NCBI GenBank assembly: GCA_018398995.1
Contig: CP073759.1
Span: 744,001 to 808,000 of the forward strand
DNA length: 64,000 nucleotides
Origin: Methylophilaceae bacterium
GTDB taxonomy: Bacteria; Pseudomonadota; Gammaproteobacteria; Burkholderiales; Methylophilaceae
Direction: 5' to 3'
Position numbers and translations under genes: made by a program. Below are positions 39,426 to 49,277 of the stretch, one piece after another. The first letter of the stretch is position 1, and each line of letters begins with the position of its first letter. Under the pieces are notes generated by a model. It saw only the letters and a program-made list of their open reading frames with translations. It searched no databases and was not told the origin of the DNA.

Positions 39426-39980
39426 ATGGGAAAATCAATCTATCGGCCGTATCATATAGACAGTGCAGGGGTGATTGCTAGCGCCAAGCAAATAGCCTCA
39501 CCTAATTGTGACGACAGAAGTAGCGATTGCATAATCGATATGGTGGTTATCCATAATATCAGTTTGCCGCCAACCCAATATGGCGGCAATGGGATTATTG
39601 CCCTCTTTACCAATCAACTGGATCCAGACGAACACCCCTACTACGCTCAGATTTATACTGCCAAAGTGTCAGCACACTTTCTAATCAGACGAGACGGCAG
39701 TCTCATTCAATTCGTGCCCTGCAACAAACGCGCATGGCACGCTGGTATATCTAGTTGGGGAAAGCGTGAACGATGTAATGATTTCTCGGTCGGAATAGAG
39801 CTGGAAGGATGTGATACTGAGCCATTTGAAGCAACACAGTATACAATACTGAATCGCTTACTAACTACCTTAAAAGCAACTTATCCGATTCAACACATTG
39901 TTGGTCATTCAGATATAGCGCCAGGACGTAAAACAGATCCAGGCCCTTTTTTTGATTGGTCAAAAATTAATACAGCATGA
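39426..39980 (+). CDS. ampD: 1,6-anhydro-N-acetylmuramyl-L-alanine amidase AmpD
   Basis: 184 residues of the amidase_2 family. Zinc ligands are in MVVIHNIS and GHSDIAPGRKTDPGP; the catalytic HAGISSWGKRERCNDFSVGI segment is intact. It recycles cytoplasmic muropeptides and so affects beta-lactamase induction in species that have AmpR. The stop overlaps the membrane-fusion gene by 4 bp. The 261-bp gap before it holds nothing I could identify. Confidence 0.94.
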   Translation: MGKSIYRPYHIDSAGVIASAKQIASPNCDDRSSDCIIDMVVIHNISLPPTQYGGNGIIALFTNQLDPDEHPYYAQIYTAKVSAHFLIRRDGSLIQFVPCNKRAWHAGISSWGKRERCNDFSVGIELEGCDTEPFEATQYTILNRLLTTLKATYPIQHIVGHSDIAPGRKTDPGPFFDWSKINTA

Positions 39981-41107
39981 AACATTTAATAAATAGACTG
40001 AACCGCTTACTTATGCATCAATATACTGTCGTTATTTTCGCCTTTTTTCTTTCTGTAATGCTAACTTCATGCGGCACTGATGATGCAACTGCTAATAAAG
40101 ATACAGGCGTTCGCGCCACCTTAGTTACAGTGACATCAGTCAAAAGTCAGGCCATAGAGGTGACACAAAGCTCAGTCGGCTCACTAGAGGGGCTCATCAA
40201 TCCAACGCTTGCGGCAGAAATGGCAGCGCGCGTGATTAAAGTGTATGTCAATACTGGTGATACCGTTAAAAAAGGTCAACTTATCGCAACACTAGATGCG
40301 TCAGACTACATAATGCAACGTAACGAGGCGCAAGCTGAGGTGGCTAGAATTCAAGCGCTGTTACAGAATCAGTCCAAAGTTGTTGCGCGTAATCAAGCCT
40401 TAGTTGATCAAAACTTTATTTCTCAAAATGCTGTCGATAATGAAATTGCTCAAGAAAATGTACTAAAACAACAACTGATCGCTGCTAAAGCGCGTGTCAA
40501 TAGCATCAACCATGACAGTAGCAAATCACAGATTATTGCGCCAGTCACTGGCATTATTGAAAGTAAGCCTGTCGATACAGGCGACTACCTCCGTGTAGGT
40601 GACCCTATCGTGCAGATTGTGTCGACCCAAATGTTACGTGCACATTTACCTTTTCCAGAGCAACTTAGTTCACAATTAAAGCCAGGCTTAATGGTTAGAC
40701 TCAAAACCCCGACTAGCGACCAAATGGTAGAAACGGTTATTCGCGAGCTTAAGCCATTGATTGAAGAGGGTACACGCACGATTGATGTAATCGCAGATAT
40801 TCATCATGCACAAGGATGGCAGCCAGGAGCGACGGTCACAGGTACCGTTGTCTTAAGTCAGCGCCCCAATACGACCATGATTCCTGAGCAAAGCCTTGTC
40901 CTACGTCCTGCAGGGGAAGTAGTCTACATAGTGCGAGACGGCATCGCTTATGAAGCCGTTGTTGAGTCAGGCATCCGCCAAAATGGCTTGATAGAAATAC
41001 GCTCCGGCCTAACTATTGATGACATTATCGTTGTTGATGGGGCAGGATTTTTAACCAATAATGCGCCGGTAGAGATTGCAAAAGAGCGTGATACAGCAGA
41101 TAGTTAG
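39977..41107 (+). CDS. RND efflux periplasmic adaptor (membrane fusion protein)
   Basis: 376 residues. The N-terminus carries a lipobox (SVMLTSCG, Cys near residue 32) rather than a plain signal peptide. The biotinyl/lipoyl half-motifs (NTGDTVKKGQLIATLD, and APVTGIIESKPVDTGDYLRVGD), the alpha-hairpin and beta-barrel regions follow in order. It forms a pump with the next gene. It is translationally coupled to ampD through ATGA. Confidence 0.92.
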   Translation: MKHLINRLNRLLMHQYTVVIFAFFLSVMLTSCGTDDATANKDTGVRATLVTVTSVKSQAIEVTQSSVGSLEGLINPTLAAEMAARVIKVYVNTGDTVKKGQLIATLDASDYIMQRNEAQAEVARIQALLQNQSKVVARNQALVDQNFISQNAVDNEIAQENVLKQQLIAAKARVNSINHDSSKSQIIAPVTGIIESKPVDTGDYLRVGDPIVQIVSTQMLRAHLPFPEQLSSQLKPGLMVRLKTPTSDQMVETVIRELKPLIEEGTRTIDVIADIHHAQGWQPGATVTGTVVLSQRPNTTMIPEQSLVLRPAGEVVYIVRDGIAYEAVVESGIRQNGLIEIRSGLTIDDIIVVDGAGFLTNNAPVEIAKERDTADS

Positions 41108-41119
41108 GTATTATTTAAT

Positions 41120-44100
41120 ATGACGCTTCCTGAATTCTCCATTAAGAGACACGTCCTAGCTTGGATGTTGTCTGGGATGATTATTTTATTTGGTGTTATT
41201 TCATATGATCGTATTGGAGTCGATCGTATTCCTTCGGTAGATTTTCCGGTTATTACCATTACTACTACGCTGCGTGGCGCTAATGCTGAAGTTGTTGATA
41301 CCAGCATTACCAGTATTATTGAGTCTGCGATTAATACCACACCAGGCATTGACCATATTGGTTCAGCCTCTTCTCCAGGTGTATCCACCATTAGCATTAC
41401 TTTTAATTTAGAAAAAAATATTGATGTTGCATTCAATGAAGTGCAATCTAAAATTAGTCAAATTCTAAAACGCTTACCAGCGGATGCTGATCCACCCACC
41501 GTTAGAAAAGTAGATGCTGACGCCCGCCCGATTATTTGGCTTTCATTAAATGGTGATCGCACTATCCAGCAATTGAATTTATATGCCACCAATGTACTTA
41601 AGAAAAAATTTGAAACTATTAATGGGGTAGGAGAAGTTCGATTTGGCGGCCAGCGTGAACGTGTCATTCGCGTCATTGTATCCCCAGAGCGGATGGCCGC
41701 ATACAAGCTAGGTGCAAATGATTTAATTGATGCTTTTCAAAGAGAGCACGTACAGCTCCCAAGTGGGTTTTTAGTCAGTGAAAAAGCCGAACAGCTGATT
41801 AAATTAGATTTAGAGTTTCACGATATTCGTGATTTAGAAAACATGGTAGTGAGGCAAATGGCTGGCGTCCCCATTTATCTTAAAGACATTGCTAAGGTTG
41901 AAGATGGCATCACAGACAACCGGCAAATCGCGCGTTACAGTGGCAAACCAACTGTGGGTATTGGGATTGTCAAAATTGCAAATACCAACACAGTTGAGAT
42001 TATTGATGCTGTTAAAAAGAAGATGGATGAAGAAATCATTCCTAATTTACCGCCTGGTTTACAACTAGAAATCTCTTCGAATGATTCTATTTTTATTAAC
42101 CAAATTGTTAACTCTCTGAAAGAGCATTTGGTAGAAGGCACTTTATTTGCCGCACTCATTGTGCTCATTTTCATGCGGTCGTTAAGCTCTACCATCATGA
42201 TTTGTTTAGAGATTCCCGTGTCATTACTCGGCGCTATTGCAGTGATGTATTTTGCTGGCTATACATTTAATAGCATGACTTTACTCGCACTGTTGCTGCT
42301 AATTGGGGTCGTGGTGGACGATGCCATTGTGGTGCGTGAAAGTATTATGCGCCATATGTCGGGCGAGTTAGGTAACAAGCTGAGCGATGCAGATTTTAAG
42401 AACCCAATAGCGGTAGCCAACTTTCGTCGTTTAGCCACCTTGAATGGCAGCAACGAAGTGGTGTTTGCCGTACTTGCATCATCAGCTTCTTTAATCTGTA
42501 TTTTTGCGCCCGTCATTTTTATGGATGGTATTGTGGGTATGTTTTTTGAGTCATTTGCTGTGGTCGTTACTTTTGGTGTCCTCATCTCATTATTCGTTTC
42601 GCTCACTCTCACGCCCATGCTGTGCTCACGGTATTTAAACGTAGTACAGAAAGAGAATATCATTTATACAAAAATAGCCAATGCACTAGCACAATTAGAT
42701 ATTGCTTATAAGAAGCTATTAGATCTCACCCTACAGCACCGTGGCTTTATTCTGATCTTTACCGCGTTATTTGTCGCCATAACTGGCTTTTATAGTATGA
42801 AATATGTCACTAAAGAGTTTGTACCAGAATCTGATGAAAGCGCGTTTAATATCAGCGTAAAAACACCGTTAGGCTCCAATCTAGAATATACCGACTCACG
42901 ACTCCAACTGATTGAAACAGCGCTATCGAAATACCCAGAAATTGACAGTTACTATGCATCTATTGGTACCGGCTCACGCGGTCAAGTCAATCAAGGTAAC
43001 GTGAGTGTACGCCTCAAACCAAAAGAGCAACGTCGCATTAGCCAAGGTGAACTTATCAAACTAGTGAAAAAAGATTTGGCTGCAATACCAGGTGTCAATG
43101 CCTTCGCATCGCCTCCTTCTATATCAGCTGGTCAGCGCTCGGAGAAGTTACAATTCATTCTCACTGGTAACAATTTAACTGAGCTAGGTGAAGTTGCAAA
43201 CCGGTTTAAAGAAGCACTTTCTAAAATTGAAGGCATGGGTAAAGTAGATACGGATGTGCAATTAGATTTACCTCAGCTCAGCGTCGATGTTGATCGCACG
43301 CGTGCAGCTAATTTAGGTTTAAATGCCAGAGAAATAGCCACGGCCATTTCTCTTTATGCAGGTGGTATTAATGTTGCTAGGTATAACGATAACATCAGCG
43401 ACGGACAACGCTATGATATCCGTTTAAAAGCAGATGAGGCATTATTAAAGCAAGCTGATGATTTAAGTAAAATTTATCTCAGAAATAGTAATGGTGAATT
43501 AATCCGATTAGACGCTGTAGCTAGTTTTCAATCAACCCTGGGCGCGGCGGTAATTGGTCGCTATGATTTGCAATATGCTGTTAATTTTTACGCCAGTCCA
43601 ACCATCTCTTTAAATGCAGCATTAGACATTGTCAAATCAACGGCAGCGACTATGATTCCTGTCGAGTATAAATTAACACTTTCTGGCCAAGCAGAGGAAA
43701 TGCGCAAAACGATTAACAATATGTCCTTCGTCTTTGTATTAGCGTTCGTGTTGTTATATATGGTACTTGCCAGTCAGTTTAATTCATTTATCCAACCGCT
43801 TATTGTGATGCTTGCCCAACCACTTGCTATTATTGGCGGCCTCATTGGGCTACTGCTATTTAACCAATCCTTAAATATTTATTCCATGATAGGCTTGGTA
43901 TTACTCATTGGCCTCGTCGCAAAAAATTCGATTTTACTAATCGATTTGACCAATCAATTAAGGGAAAAAGGTGCTGGCATTAATCAAGCACTGACTGAAG
44001 CCTGCCCAATCAGACTGCGACCCGTCATCATGACATCACTGACCATTATTTTAGCTTTATTACCTGCTGCTATTGGCTTAGGCGCTGGTAGTGAAACGAA

Positions 44101-44236
44101 TAAGCCGCTATCAATTGCCATTATCGGCGGTATGATTTCATCAACACTACTCACTTTAGTCGTGGTGCCAGCCGCGTATTCATTAGTTATGCACGGTATG
44201 CAAAGATTTAATCTAGAAAAATTGAATAAAACCTAA
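41120..44236 (+). CDS. RND multidrug-type efflux permease (HAE1 family)
   Basis: 1038 residues with twelve membrane helices in the 1+5+1+5 pattern. Proton-relay residues fit the family (GVVVDDAIVV with paired Asp, and a Lys in GLVAKNSILL). A large cytoplasm-facing insertion follows the DDAIVV helix (about 400-440). It lies 12 bp after the adaptor. No outer-membrane factor gene adjoins, so it must use one encoded elsewhere. Substrates cannot be told from sequence. Confidence 0.93.
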   Translation: MTLPEFSIKRHVLAWMLSGMIILFGVISYDRIGVDRIPSVDFPVITITTTLRGANAEVVDTSITSIIESAINTTPGIDHIGSASSPGVSTISITFNLEKNIDVAFNEVQSKISQILKRLPADADPPTVRKVDADARPIIWLSLNGDRTIQQLNLYATNVLKKKFETINGVGEVRFGGQRERVIRVIVSPERMAAYKLGANDLIDAFQREHVQLPSGFLVSEKAEQLIKLDLEFHDIRDLENMVVRQMAGVPIYLKDIAKVEDGITDNRQIARYSGKPTVGIGIVKIANTNTVEIIDAVKKKMDEEIIPNLPPGLQLEISSNDSIFINQIVNSLKEHLVEGTLFAALIVLIFMRSLSSTIMICLEIPVSLLGAIAVMYFAGYTFNSMTLLALLLLIGVVVDDAIVVRESIMRHMSGELGNKLSDADFKNPIAVANFRRLATLNGSNEVVFAVLASSASLICIFAPVIFMDGIVGMFFESFAVVVTFGVLISLFVSLTLTPMLCSRYLNVVQKENIIYTKIANALAQLDIAYKKLLDLTLQHRGFILIFTALFVAITGFYSMKYVTKEFVPESDESAFNISVKTPLGSNLEYTDSRLQLIETALSKYPEIDSYYASIGTGSRGQVNQGNVSVRLKPKEQRRISQGELIKLVKKDLAAIPGVNAFASPPSISAGQRSEKLQFILTGNNLTELGEVANRFKEALSKIEGMGKVDTDVQLDLPQLSVDVDRTRAANLGLNAREIATAISLYAGGINVARYNDNISDGQRYDIRLKADEALLKQADDLSKIYLRNSNGELIRLDAVASFQSTLGAAVIGRYDLQYAVNFYASPTISLNAALDIVKSTAATMIPVEYKLTLSGQAEEMRKTINNMSFVFVLAFVLLYMVLASQFNSFIQPLIVMLAQPLAIIGGLIGLLLFNQSLNIYSMIGLVLLIGLVAKNSILLIDLTNQLREKGAGINQALTEACPIRLRPVIMTSLTIILALLPAAIGLGAGSETNKPLSIAIIGGMISSTLLTLVVVPAAYSLVMHGMQRFNLEKLNKT

Positions 44237-44242
44237 TCTGAA

Positions 44243-44276
44243 GTTGTTCTAGCCATGCCCAATGGCGCACAACAAC
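44243..44276. terminator. Hairpin between the RND pump and GNAT genes
   Basis: Two stacked stems, GTTGTT/AACAAC outside and GCCAT/ATGGC inside, between two convergent stop codons. There is no T-run on either side, so it is a weak or Rho-assisted bidirectional terminator at best. Confidence 0.4.
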
Positions 44277-44277
44277 G

Positions 44278-44805
44278 CTAAGCTAACTTGACTAACACCT
44301 GCAAACTCAAGTCTTCTATTTTTGGTTGCCATAAATCAGGATTTTTAGGAAACTGTTCAAACTCGCCCGTTCGTTGATAACCAAGACGCTCATAAAATTC
44401 GATGAGCTCAGTGCGTAAAGAAATTACGGTCATATGAAAGCCAGCGACTCGCCATTCACGCCTAGTCATCGTCTCTGCAGCGTTAATCATGTCTTTACCA
44501 TGCCCTCTATTTTGCAAACTTGGCTTTACTGCAATCATGCCAAAATGGGCAGTATGTTTAAATGCAATGACCTGCAGTTCACAGCAAATCGTCGCTATGA
44601 TCTCATTGTTCTGCACACCAATTAAAATAAACGCGTCATGTCGTTTAATCATCTTAGTAATATCAGCTGTCTTCGTGCGCAGGCCATCTAGAATATCTGC
44701 TTCTGTCGTCCAACCTTTGCGGCTAGACTCTCCACGATAAGCGCTGTTAATCAACCTTGCGATTGGCTCAGCATCAATCAGGTCGGCCTTATAAAAATGT
44801 AACAT
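44278..44805 (-). CDS. GNAT-family N-acetyltransferase
   Basis: 175 residues. The acetyl-CoA loop is visible as VKPSLQNRGHGKDMI, and the C-terminal IEFYERLGYQRTGEF segment is typical of the fold. The substrate is unknown. It follows the symporter gene by 17 bp on the same strand and may share its message. Confidence 0.85.
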   Translation of the reverse strand: MLHFYKADLIDAEPIARLINSAYRGESSRKGWTTEADILDGLRTKTADITKMIKRHDAFILIGVQNNEIIATICCELQVIAFKHTAHFGMIAVKPSLQNRGHGKDMINAAETMTRREWRVAGFHMTVISLRTELIEFYERLGYQRTGEFEQFPKNPDLWQPKIEDLSLQVLVKLA

Positions 44806-44822
44806 AGAAAATGTGTGGCACC

Positions 44823-46058
44823 TTAAGAAACAATTTTTTGAACAACCAAACTGGCCGTCATATCGCCTTCAACATTCACGGTGGTGCGTAAAGTATCAAG
44901 CATACGGTCAACCGGCAAAAGAATCGCAATGGCTTCCGCCGGCAAACCAACTGATTGCAGGACCAATACCATGGTGACCATGCCGGCACTCGGAATGCCA
45001 GGCGCGCCTATAGAGGCGATCATCGCAGTAAAAAAAACAATCAGCTGTTGCGTAAAGCTTAAATCTACACCAACCAAATTTGCAACAAATAAAGCGGCCG
45101 CAGCCTCATAAAGCGCAGTGCCATCCATATTCATGGTAGCGCCAAGTGGGATAACAAAGCCTGCAATCTCTGGTTTGACATCAAGTTGTTCGGTAGCACA
45201 GCGGATTGTGATGGGCAAGGTGGCAGAGCTAGAACTGGTAGCAAAAGCAGTAATCAGCGCCTGCCTTGCACCTTTCCAAAACCAAATAGGTGATTTACCA
45301 GTCAATAAAAACAACAGCAATGGCAACATAATAACGCCATGAAACAGTAATGTTCCTGCCACTACCGCTACAAATTTTGCCAAAGTGCCTAATACTGATA
45401 CGTCCTGCGTTGCAATTAACTGAATCAACAATGCCGCAATACCATATGGCGCCAAATACATAATCCAATTTACCATACGCATGGTCACTTCCAATGCCTC
45501 TTCTAGCAGCACCAAAATATTCCGATAGCGCTCACCGCCCATCACCAGTGCAATACCTAAAAATAGTGCAAAAATGACTACTGATAACACTTTACCTTCT
45601 GCTAAAGACTGAAATGGATTTACAAATAAGTTGTGTAGAAAGTGTGCTAAGAAAGCTGATAACGGCATTTGTTGCGCTTGGAAGTTTTGCATTGCGCCTT
45701 CAAACATACTAAATGCCAAACCAGCGCCAGGCTGAAAGTAATTGCTAGCCGCCATGCCGACTATCATGGCAATCACCATTGTAAACACAAAAAATACAAG
45801 GGTAGAAATCCACACGGCATGCATTTGTTGATGTTGGCGCAAATTGGCAATGCCCACCACAATGCTACAAAACACCAATGGAATTAAAATCATTTTAAGC
45901 AAATCGATAAATAAAGTACCGACAATCGTGGCAGCATATAAACTTGAAGAGGCGCTGGTATTTTCTATGCCTGTTTTCTGTAATAACAAGCCGATTAACA
46001 CGCCAAACAAGGCGCCAAGGAATATCTGTATGTTTAAACTAGGCAACTTCATTGGCAA
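44823..46058 (-). CDS. Dicarboxylate/amino acid:cation symporter (DAACS family)
   Basis: 411 residues with eight membrane helices and two re-entrant loops. Signature regions are the serine-rich ATSSSSATLPITI and NMDGTALYEAAAALF. Relatives import glutamate, aspartate or C4-dicarboxylates with H+ or Na+. The exact substrate is not predictable here. Confidence 0.92.
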   Translation of the reverse strand: MPMKLPSLNIQIFLGALFGVLIGLLLQKTGIENTSASSSLYAATIVGTLFIDLLKMILIPLVFCSIVVGIANLRQHQQMHAVWISTLVFFVFTMVIAMIVGMAASNYFQPGAGLAFSMFEGAMQNFQAQQMPLSAFLAHFLHNLFVNPFQSLAEGKVLSVVIFALFLGIALVMGGERYRNILVLLEEALEVTMRMVNWIMYLAPYGIAALLIQLIATQDVSVLGTLAKFVAVVAGTLLFHGVIMLPLLLFLLTGKSPIWFWKGARQALITAFATSSSSATLPITIRCATEQLDVKPEIAGFVIPLGATMNMDGTALYEAAAALFVANLVGVDLSFTQQLIVFFTAMIASIGAPGIPSAGMVTMVLVLQSVGLPAEAIAILLPVDRMLDTLRTTVNVEGDMTASLVVQKIVS

Positions 46059-46095
46059 TCTCTTTTAAAAAATTGAATTGGATTAGCCACTTTAC

Positions 46096-47052
46096 CTATT
46101 TATGCTTGTTTAATAAAGAATCAGTTTTATAAGGAACCTTACCTGCGGGCACTAGTTTTGAGGCAGTTTCTATATGCAAATCTTGATCATCAAAAAAAAT
46201 ATGTGGCTTAAATGCCTTTAAAATAGCCGCTTTATTGAGCCCGCCTAAAAAGAACACCTCATTCACATAAACACCCCAATGGCGTAATGTGTTAATCACG
46301 CGCATCTCCGCGGGCGCACTTCTTGCTGTTACGATAGCCAAGCGGATTGGCGACATTTCCACACCAAATGGCAATCGACTTTGTAATTTAGCCAGCTTTT
46401 GCAGAAATGAAGCATAAGGACCTTCTAGCATTGGCACATGTTGTTGTAAGTCCTCATTTTGCTGAAATTCATCTAAGCCTTTTGATTTAAAAATCAGTTC
46501 GCTACTTTCATCAAACAGCACCGCATCGCCATCAAACGCAATTCTGACTTGATCGCTTGGCAATTGATCAATATCTTTTGGTGGCTCTTTTAATAAAGCC
46601 ACCGCACACTTACCTGCATCCATGACTTTTTGTGCGTCTTTAATATTGGTTGTTAAAAATAAATCAACATCAAATGCTTCAATATAGTCGGCGACCGACT
46701 CACCGCCTGTAAAGGCATGTCGACTGATTTTCAGACCTAGTTTTCGGATATTATTAAAAACACGCACACCTGTTTCGGGGCTGTTCCTTGACATCACAAC
46801 CACCTCAACTAAAGGTGATTCGTCTTTCTGATGAAACTTATTCAACTCAAGCAAGGCTCTGATAAGCGGCATGCCCGTACCATCTAACAACGGTTCATTT
46901 TCTCTCGCAAGCATATATTGACGATACTCCACAACGGCCTTTTCAACGTCCACTTGCAATTGCTCTTGAAACAATCGATCTGCCTCGCCCAAATCAAATA
47001 AGGCCGTTGCTGATATACCAACAACCAAGGTGTTAGAAAGATCGAGCGACAT
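46096..47052 (-). CDS. Cytosolic 5'-nucleotidase (NT5C1-like family)
   Basis: 318 residues. It matches the 5-nucleotidase family of PF06189 type, with phosphatase-like Asp in RIAFDGDAVLFDES and IFFDDQDLHIE near the C-terminus. Family members dephosphorylate nucleoside monophosphates. It lies 2 bp after the RNA methyltransferase gene in the same direction. Confidence 0.82.
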   Translation of the reverse strand: MSLDLSNTLVVGISATALFDLGEADRLFQEQLQVDVEKAVVEYRQYMLARENEPLLDGTGMPLIRALLELNKFHQKDESPLVEVVVMSRNSPETGVRVFNNIRKLGLKISRHAFTGGESVADYIEAFDVDLFLTTNIKDAQKVMDAGKCAVALLKEPPKDIDQLPSDQVRIAFDGDAVLFDESSELIFKSKGLDEFQQNEDLQQHVPMLEGPYASFLQKLAKLQSRLPFGVEMSPIRLAIVTARSAPAEMRVINTLRHWGVYVNEVFFLGGLNKAAILKAFKPHIFFDDQDLHIETASKLVPAGKVPYKTDSLLNKHK

Positions 47053-47054
47053 GT

Positions 47055-48443
47055 TTAAGCTACTTTCTTTAACGACTTAACATTGGGCGTAATTTCAGCC
47101 AGTTTTTTTTCGAATACTGCAGCAAAAAATCCGTCTGTACCATGTAAGTGTGGCAATAAATTTAAATACTTTCCAGTGTCCAGATTAATCTGTTGCTGAG
47201 CCAGCACTTCATTTGCTGGTACTAAGATAAAGTCTGGATGTGCGTTTAAAAATGACTCTGCGATAGCCTCGTTTTCTTCTCTCAATAAGCTACACGTTGC
47301 ATAAACTACCCGACCGCCTGCTTTAACTAATTTGGCAGCACGCGCCAAAATATTGTTTTGCTTTTCATTTAACTCAATCACATCTTGTTCTGTCTGACGC
47401 CACTTTAAATCAGGATTGCGACGCAAAGTCCCCAAACCACTACATGGCGCATCAACCAACACACGATCAAATTTAGCATTTAATCGTTTTAGCTTTAAAT
47501 CATTTTCGTTATTAATGATTTGTGCATTTAAATTGGATAAACCAGAGCGCTTCAGCCGTTTGCCTAAATTATTTAAGCGCTTTTCAGATATATCAAACGC
47601 ATACAAACGCCCAGTGTTACGCATCAGCGCACCTAAAGCCAGTGTTTTACCACCTGCGCCTGCACATAAATCTGCCACCATTTGACCACGTTTTGGTGCC
47701 ACCAAATAACTTAAAATCTGACTGCCTTCATCTTGCACCTCAATTTTGCCTTCGGTAAATAATACATGTTTACTGATACCCACACGATTCGGCATACGAA
47801 TACCAATAGGGGAATAAGGCATTGCCGTAATCGTGTTTTCATTGCTAATATTTTCGGCAATCAAGTTGGCTAGCGCATCTTCTTGTGTGCCCTTAATCGT
47901 ATTAACACGCAAATCTAACGTCGCTTGTTCAAACATACTACGGCAGATTGTGAGTGCCTGCGTTTCACCATATTGCACAACCAGTTTTTCCCACAGCCAA
48001 TCGCGCACATCGGCCTGCACCGCAATGGGAAAACCTTCTGTTGATTTGGCTTTAATCACAATAGCCCATTCCTTCTGCTGCTCAGTTAACATTTCATCTA
48101 AATCGCGCAAACTACGACCTTGCACACGGAGCAACCAAGCTAAAATGAGCTTACGCGCATCATCGGGATCATTTTCTTCGTTTGCTGTGAGTGTGCTTAA
48201 AAAGCGCAACCGCCTAATCACACCATACACACTTTCAGCAATAAACGCGCGCTCCTTGTTACCCAAATCACGATTGTTACGAAAAAACTCACTCATTTTG
48301 GCATCGGCTGGTTTATCAAAATTGAGCATGTCATTTAGTAACATGGCTGCTTGACGGAGTAAATTAGGTGTCATTGTTTTGGCGATTCTTGAATAGGTTG
48401 AATGGGGTTGATATGAATGACTATTTTCATCAAAAGCAGACAT
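47055..48443 (-). CDS. RsmB/NOP-family RNA (cytosine-5) methyltransferase
   Basis: 462 residues. An N-terminal NusB-like helical domain precedes the methylase core with SAM motif ADLCAGAGGKTLAL, the catalytic cysteines in DAPCSGLGTLRRNPD and ATCSLLREEN. It resembles RsmB, but the N-terminal similarity is loose, so another m5C target is possible. An in-frame ATG at 48374 (MTPNLLRQA) is a plausible alternative start because family members often begin there; neither start has a good ribosome site. Confidence 0.85.
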   Translation of the reverse strand: MSAFDENSHSYQPHSTYSRIAKTMTPNLLRQAAMLLNDMLNFDKPADAKMSEFFRNNRDLGNKERAFIAESVYGVIRRLRFLSTLTANEENDPDDARKLILAWLLRVQGRSLRDLDEMLTEQQKEWAIVIKAKSTEGFPIAVQADVRDWLWEKLVVQYGETQALTICRSMFEQATLDLRVNTIKGTQEDALANLIAENISNENTITAMPYSPIGIRMPNRVGISKHVLFTEGKIEVQDEGSQILSYLVAPKRGQMVADLCAGAGGKTLALGALMRNTGRLYAFDISEKRLNNLGKRLKRSGLSNLNAQIINNENDLKLKRLNAKFDRVLVDAPCSGLGTLRRNPDLKWRQTEQDVIELNEKQNNILARAAKLVKAGGRVVYATCSLLREENEAIAESFLNAHPDFILVPANEVLAQQQINLDTGKYLNLLPHLHGTDGFFAAVFEKKLAEITPNVKSLKKVA

Positions 48444-48484
48444 TGACCACTTGTTGATATCAGTTGCTTCAAAATAGGCGAACT

Positions 48485-49183
48485 TTATTCCAGTGTTAAC
48501 TTGATTAAAGTTTGCTCAAATTTAGCACCATCATCATACATGACGACTTTAATTGGCAAATGATAATGGTCTTTTGCCAGATAAACGATTTTTGGTTCAT
48601 CTGTGTTACGCTCTGTTAATGTCACCACATTAAAGCTACCTGCTTTGGTTTTTTGTACTTGCACATGAGTAACGACAGCATAATCAGTTACAGATAGCTT
48701 TTTACCGGTTGTTAACGGCATTGCAAATAAAGGCTGTGTTGGTGGCCTAAACATAAACTGATACATAATACTCAATAAATCCTGTGTACCATCCTGTAGC
48801 GCAAGCACCTGCTCGCGCCCCTTAACTTGCATATTTAAGCGTTGATTTTCCCAATCAAAATCATTAATTAATGTCCGTTTTGCATTGGCGCTTTGTAGTG
48901 ATTCAAAGTGTAATGGTTTTAAACCTTGCTTGGTAACAAGGCCATTGCTTTTTAATTCTCGTTTGCCTAGCAATGCATAAATACCAATGCCTTGCGTCAC
49001 AGAATGAATGGCATATTGATTGCCTTCTTGGCTAAACTGCTCTGTAATATTGGCAAATAATTTGCCATCACGCTCTAATTCGTATTCCAGCGTCACTGTT
49101 TTAGGTGCTGCATATGCAAAATGAATGGCTAATACGCTTAACAATCCGAATAAAATGCCCTGCCTCATTTTTAACAACATCAT
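48485..49183 (-). CDS. DUF3108 periplasmic protein
   Basis: 232 residues with a signal peptide (FGLLSVLAIHFAYAAP, cut near residue 25). The rest is predicted beta-rich with the DUF3108 pattern (VTLEYELERDGKLFANI, then SIMYQFMFRPP). Its function is unknown. It lies between purM and the RNA methylase; in many betaproteobacteria purN sits here too, but it is absent. Confidence 0.82.
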   Translation of the reverse strand: MMLLKMRQGILFGLLSVLAIHFAYAAPKTVTLEYELERDGKLFANITEQFSQEGNQYAIHSVTQGIGIYALLGKRELKSNGLVTKQGLKPLHFESLQSANAKRTLINDFDWENQRLNMQVKGREQVLALQDGTQDLLSIMYQFMFRPPTQPLFAMPLTTGKKLSVTDYAVVTHVQVQKTKAGSFNVVTLTERNTDEPKIVYLAKDHYHLPIKVVMYDDGAKFEQTLIKLTLE

Positions 49184-49277
49184 CGCTTACCCTTACTTAA
49201 ATTGCTATCACGTAATATAACGGCTACGCTTTACGTTTCGTTGTCATGATTGCATTGTCAGTGCAAACCTACAATCA

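Noticed and set aside
39977-44236. RND pair as a heavy-metal (CusA-type) pump
   Set aside because: The permease has HAE1-type relay motifs and no metal-binding methionine cluster that I can see; the adaptor lacks metal-binding ends.
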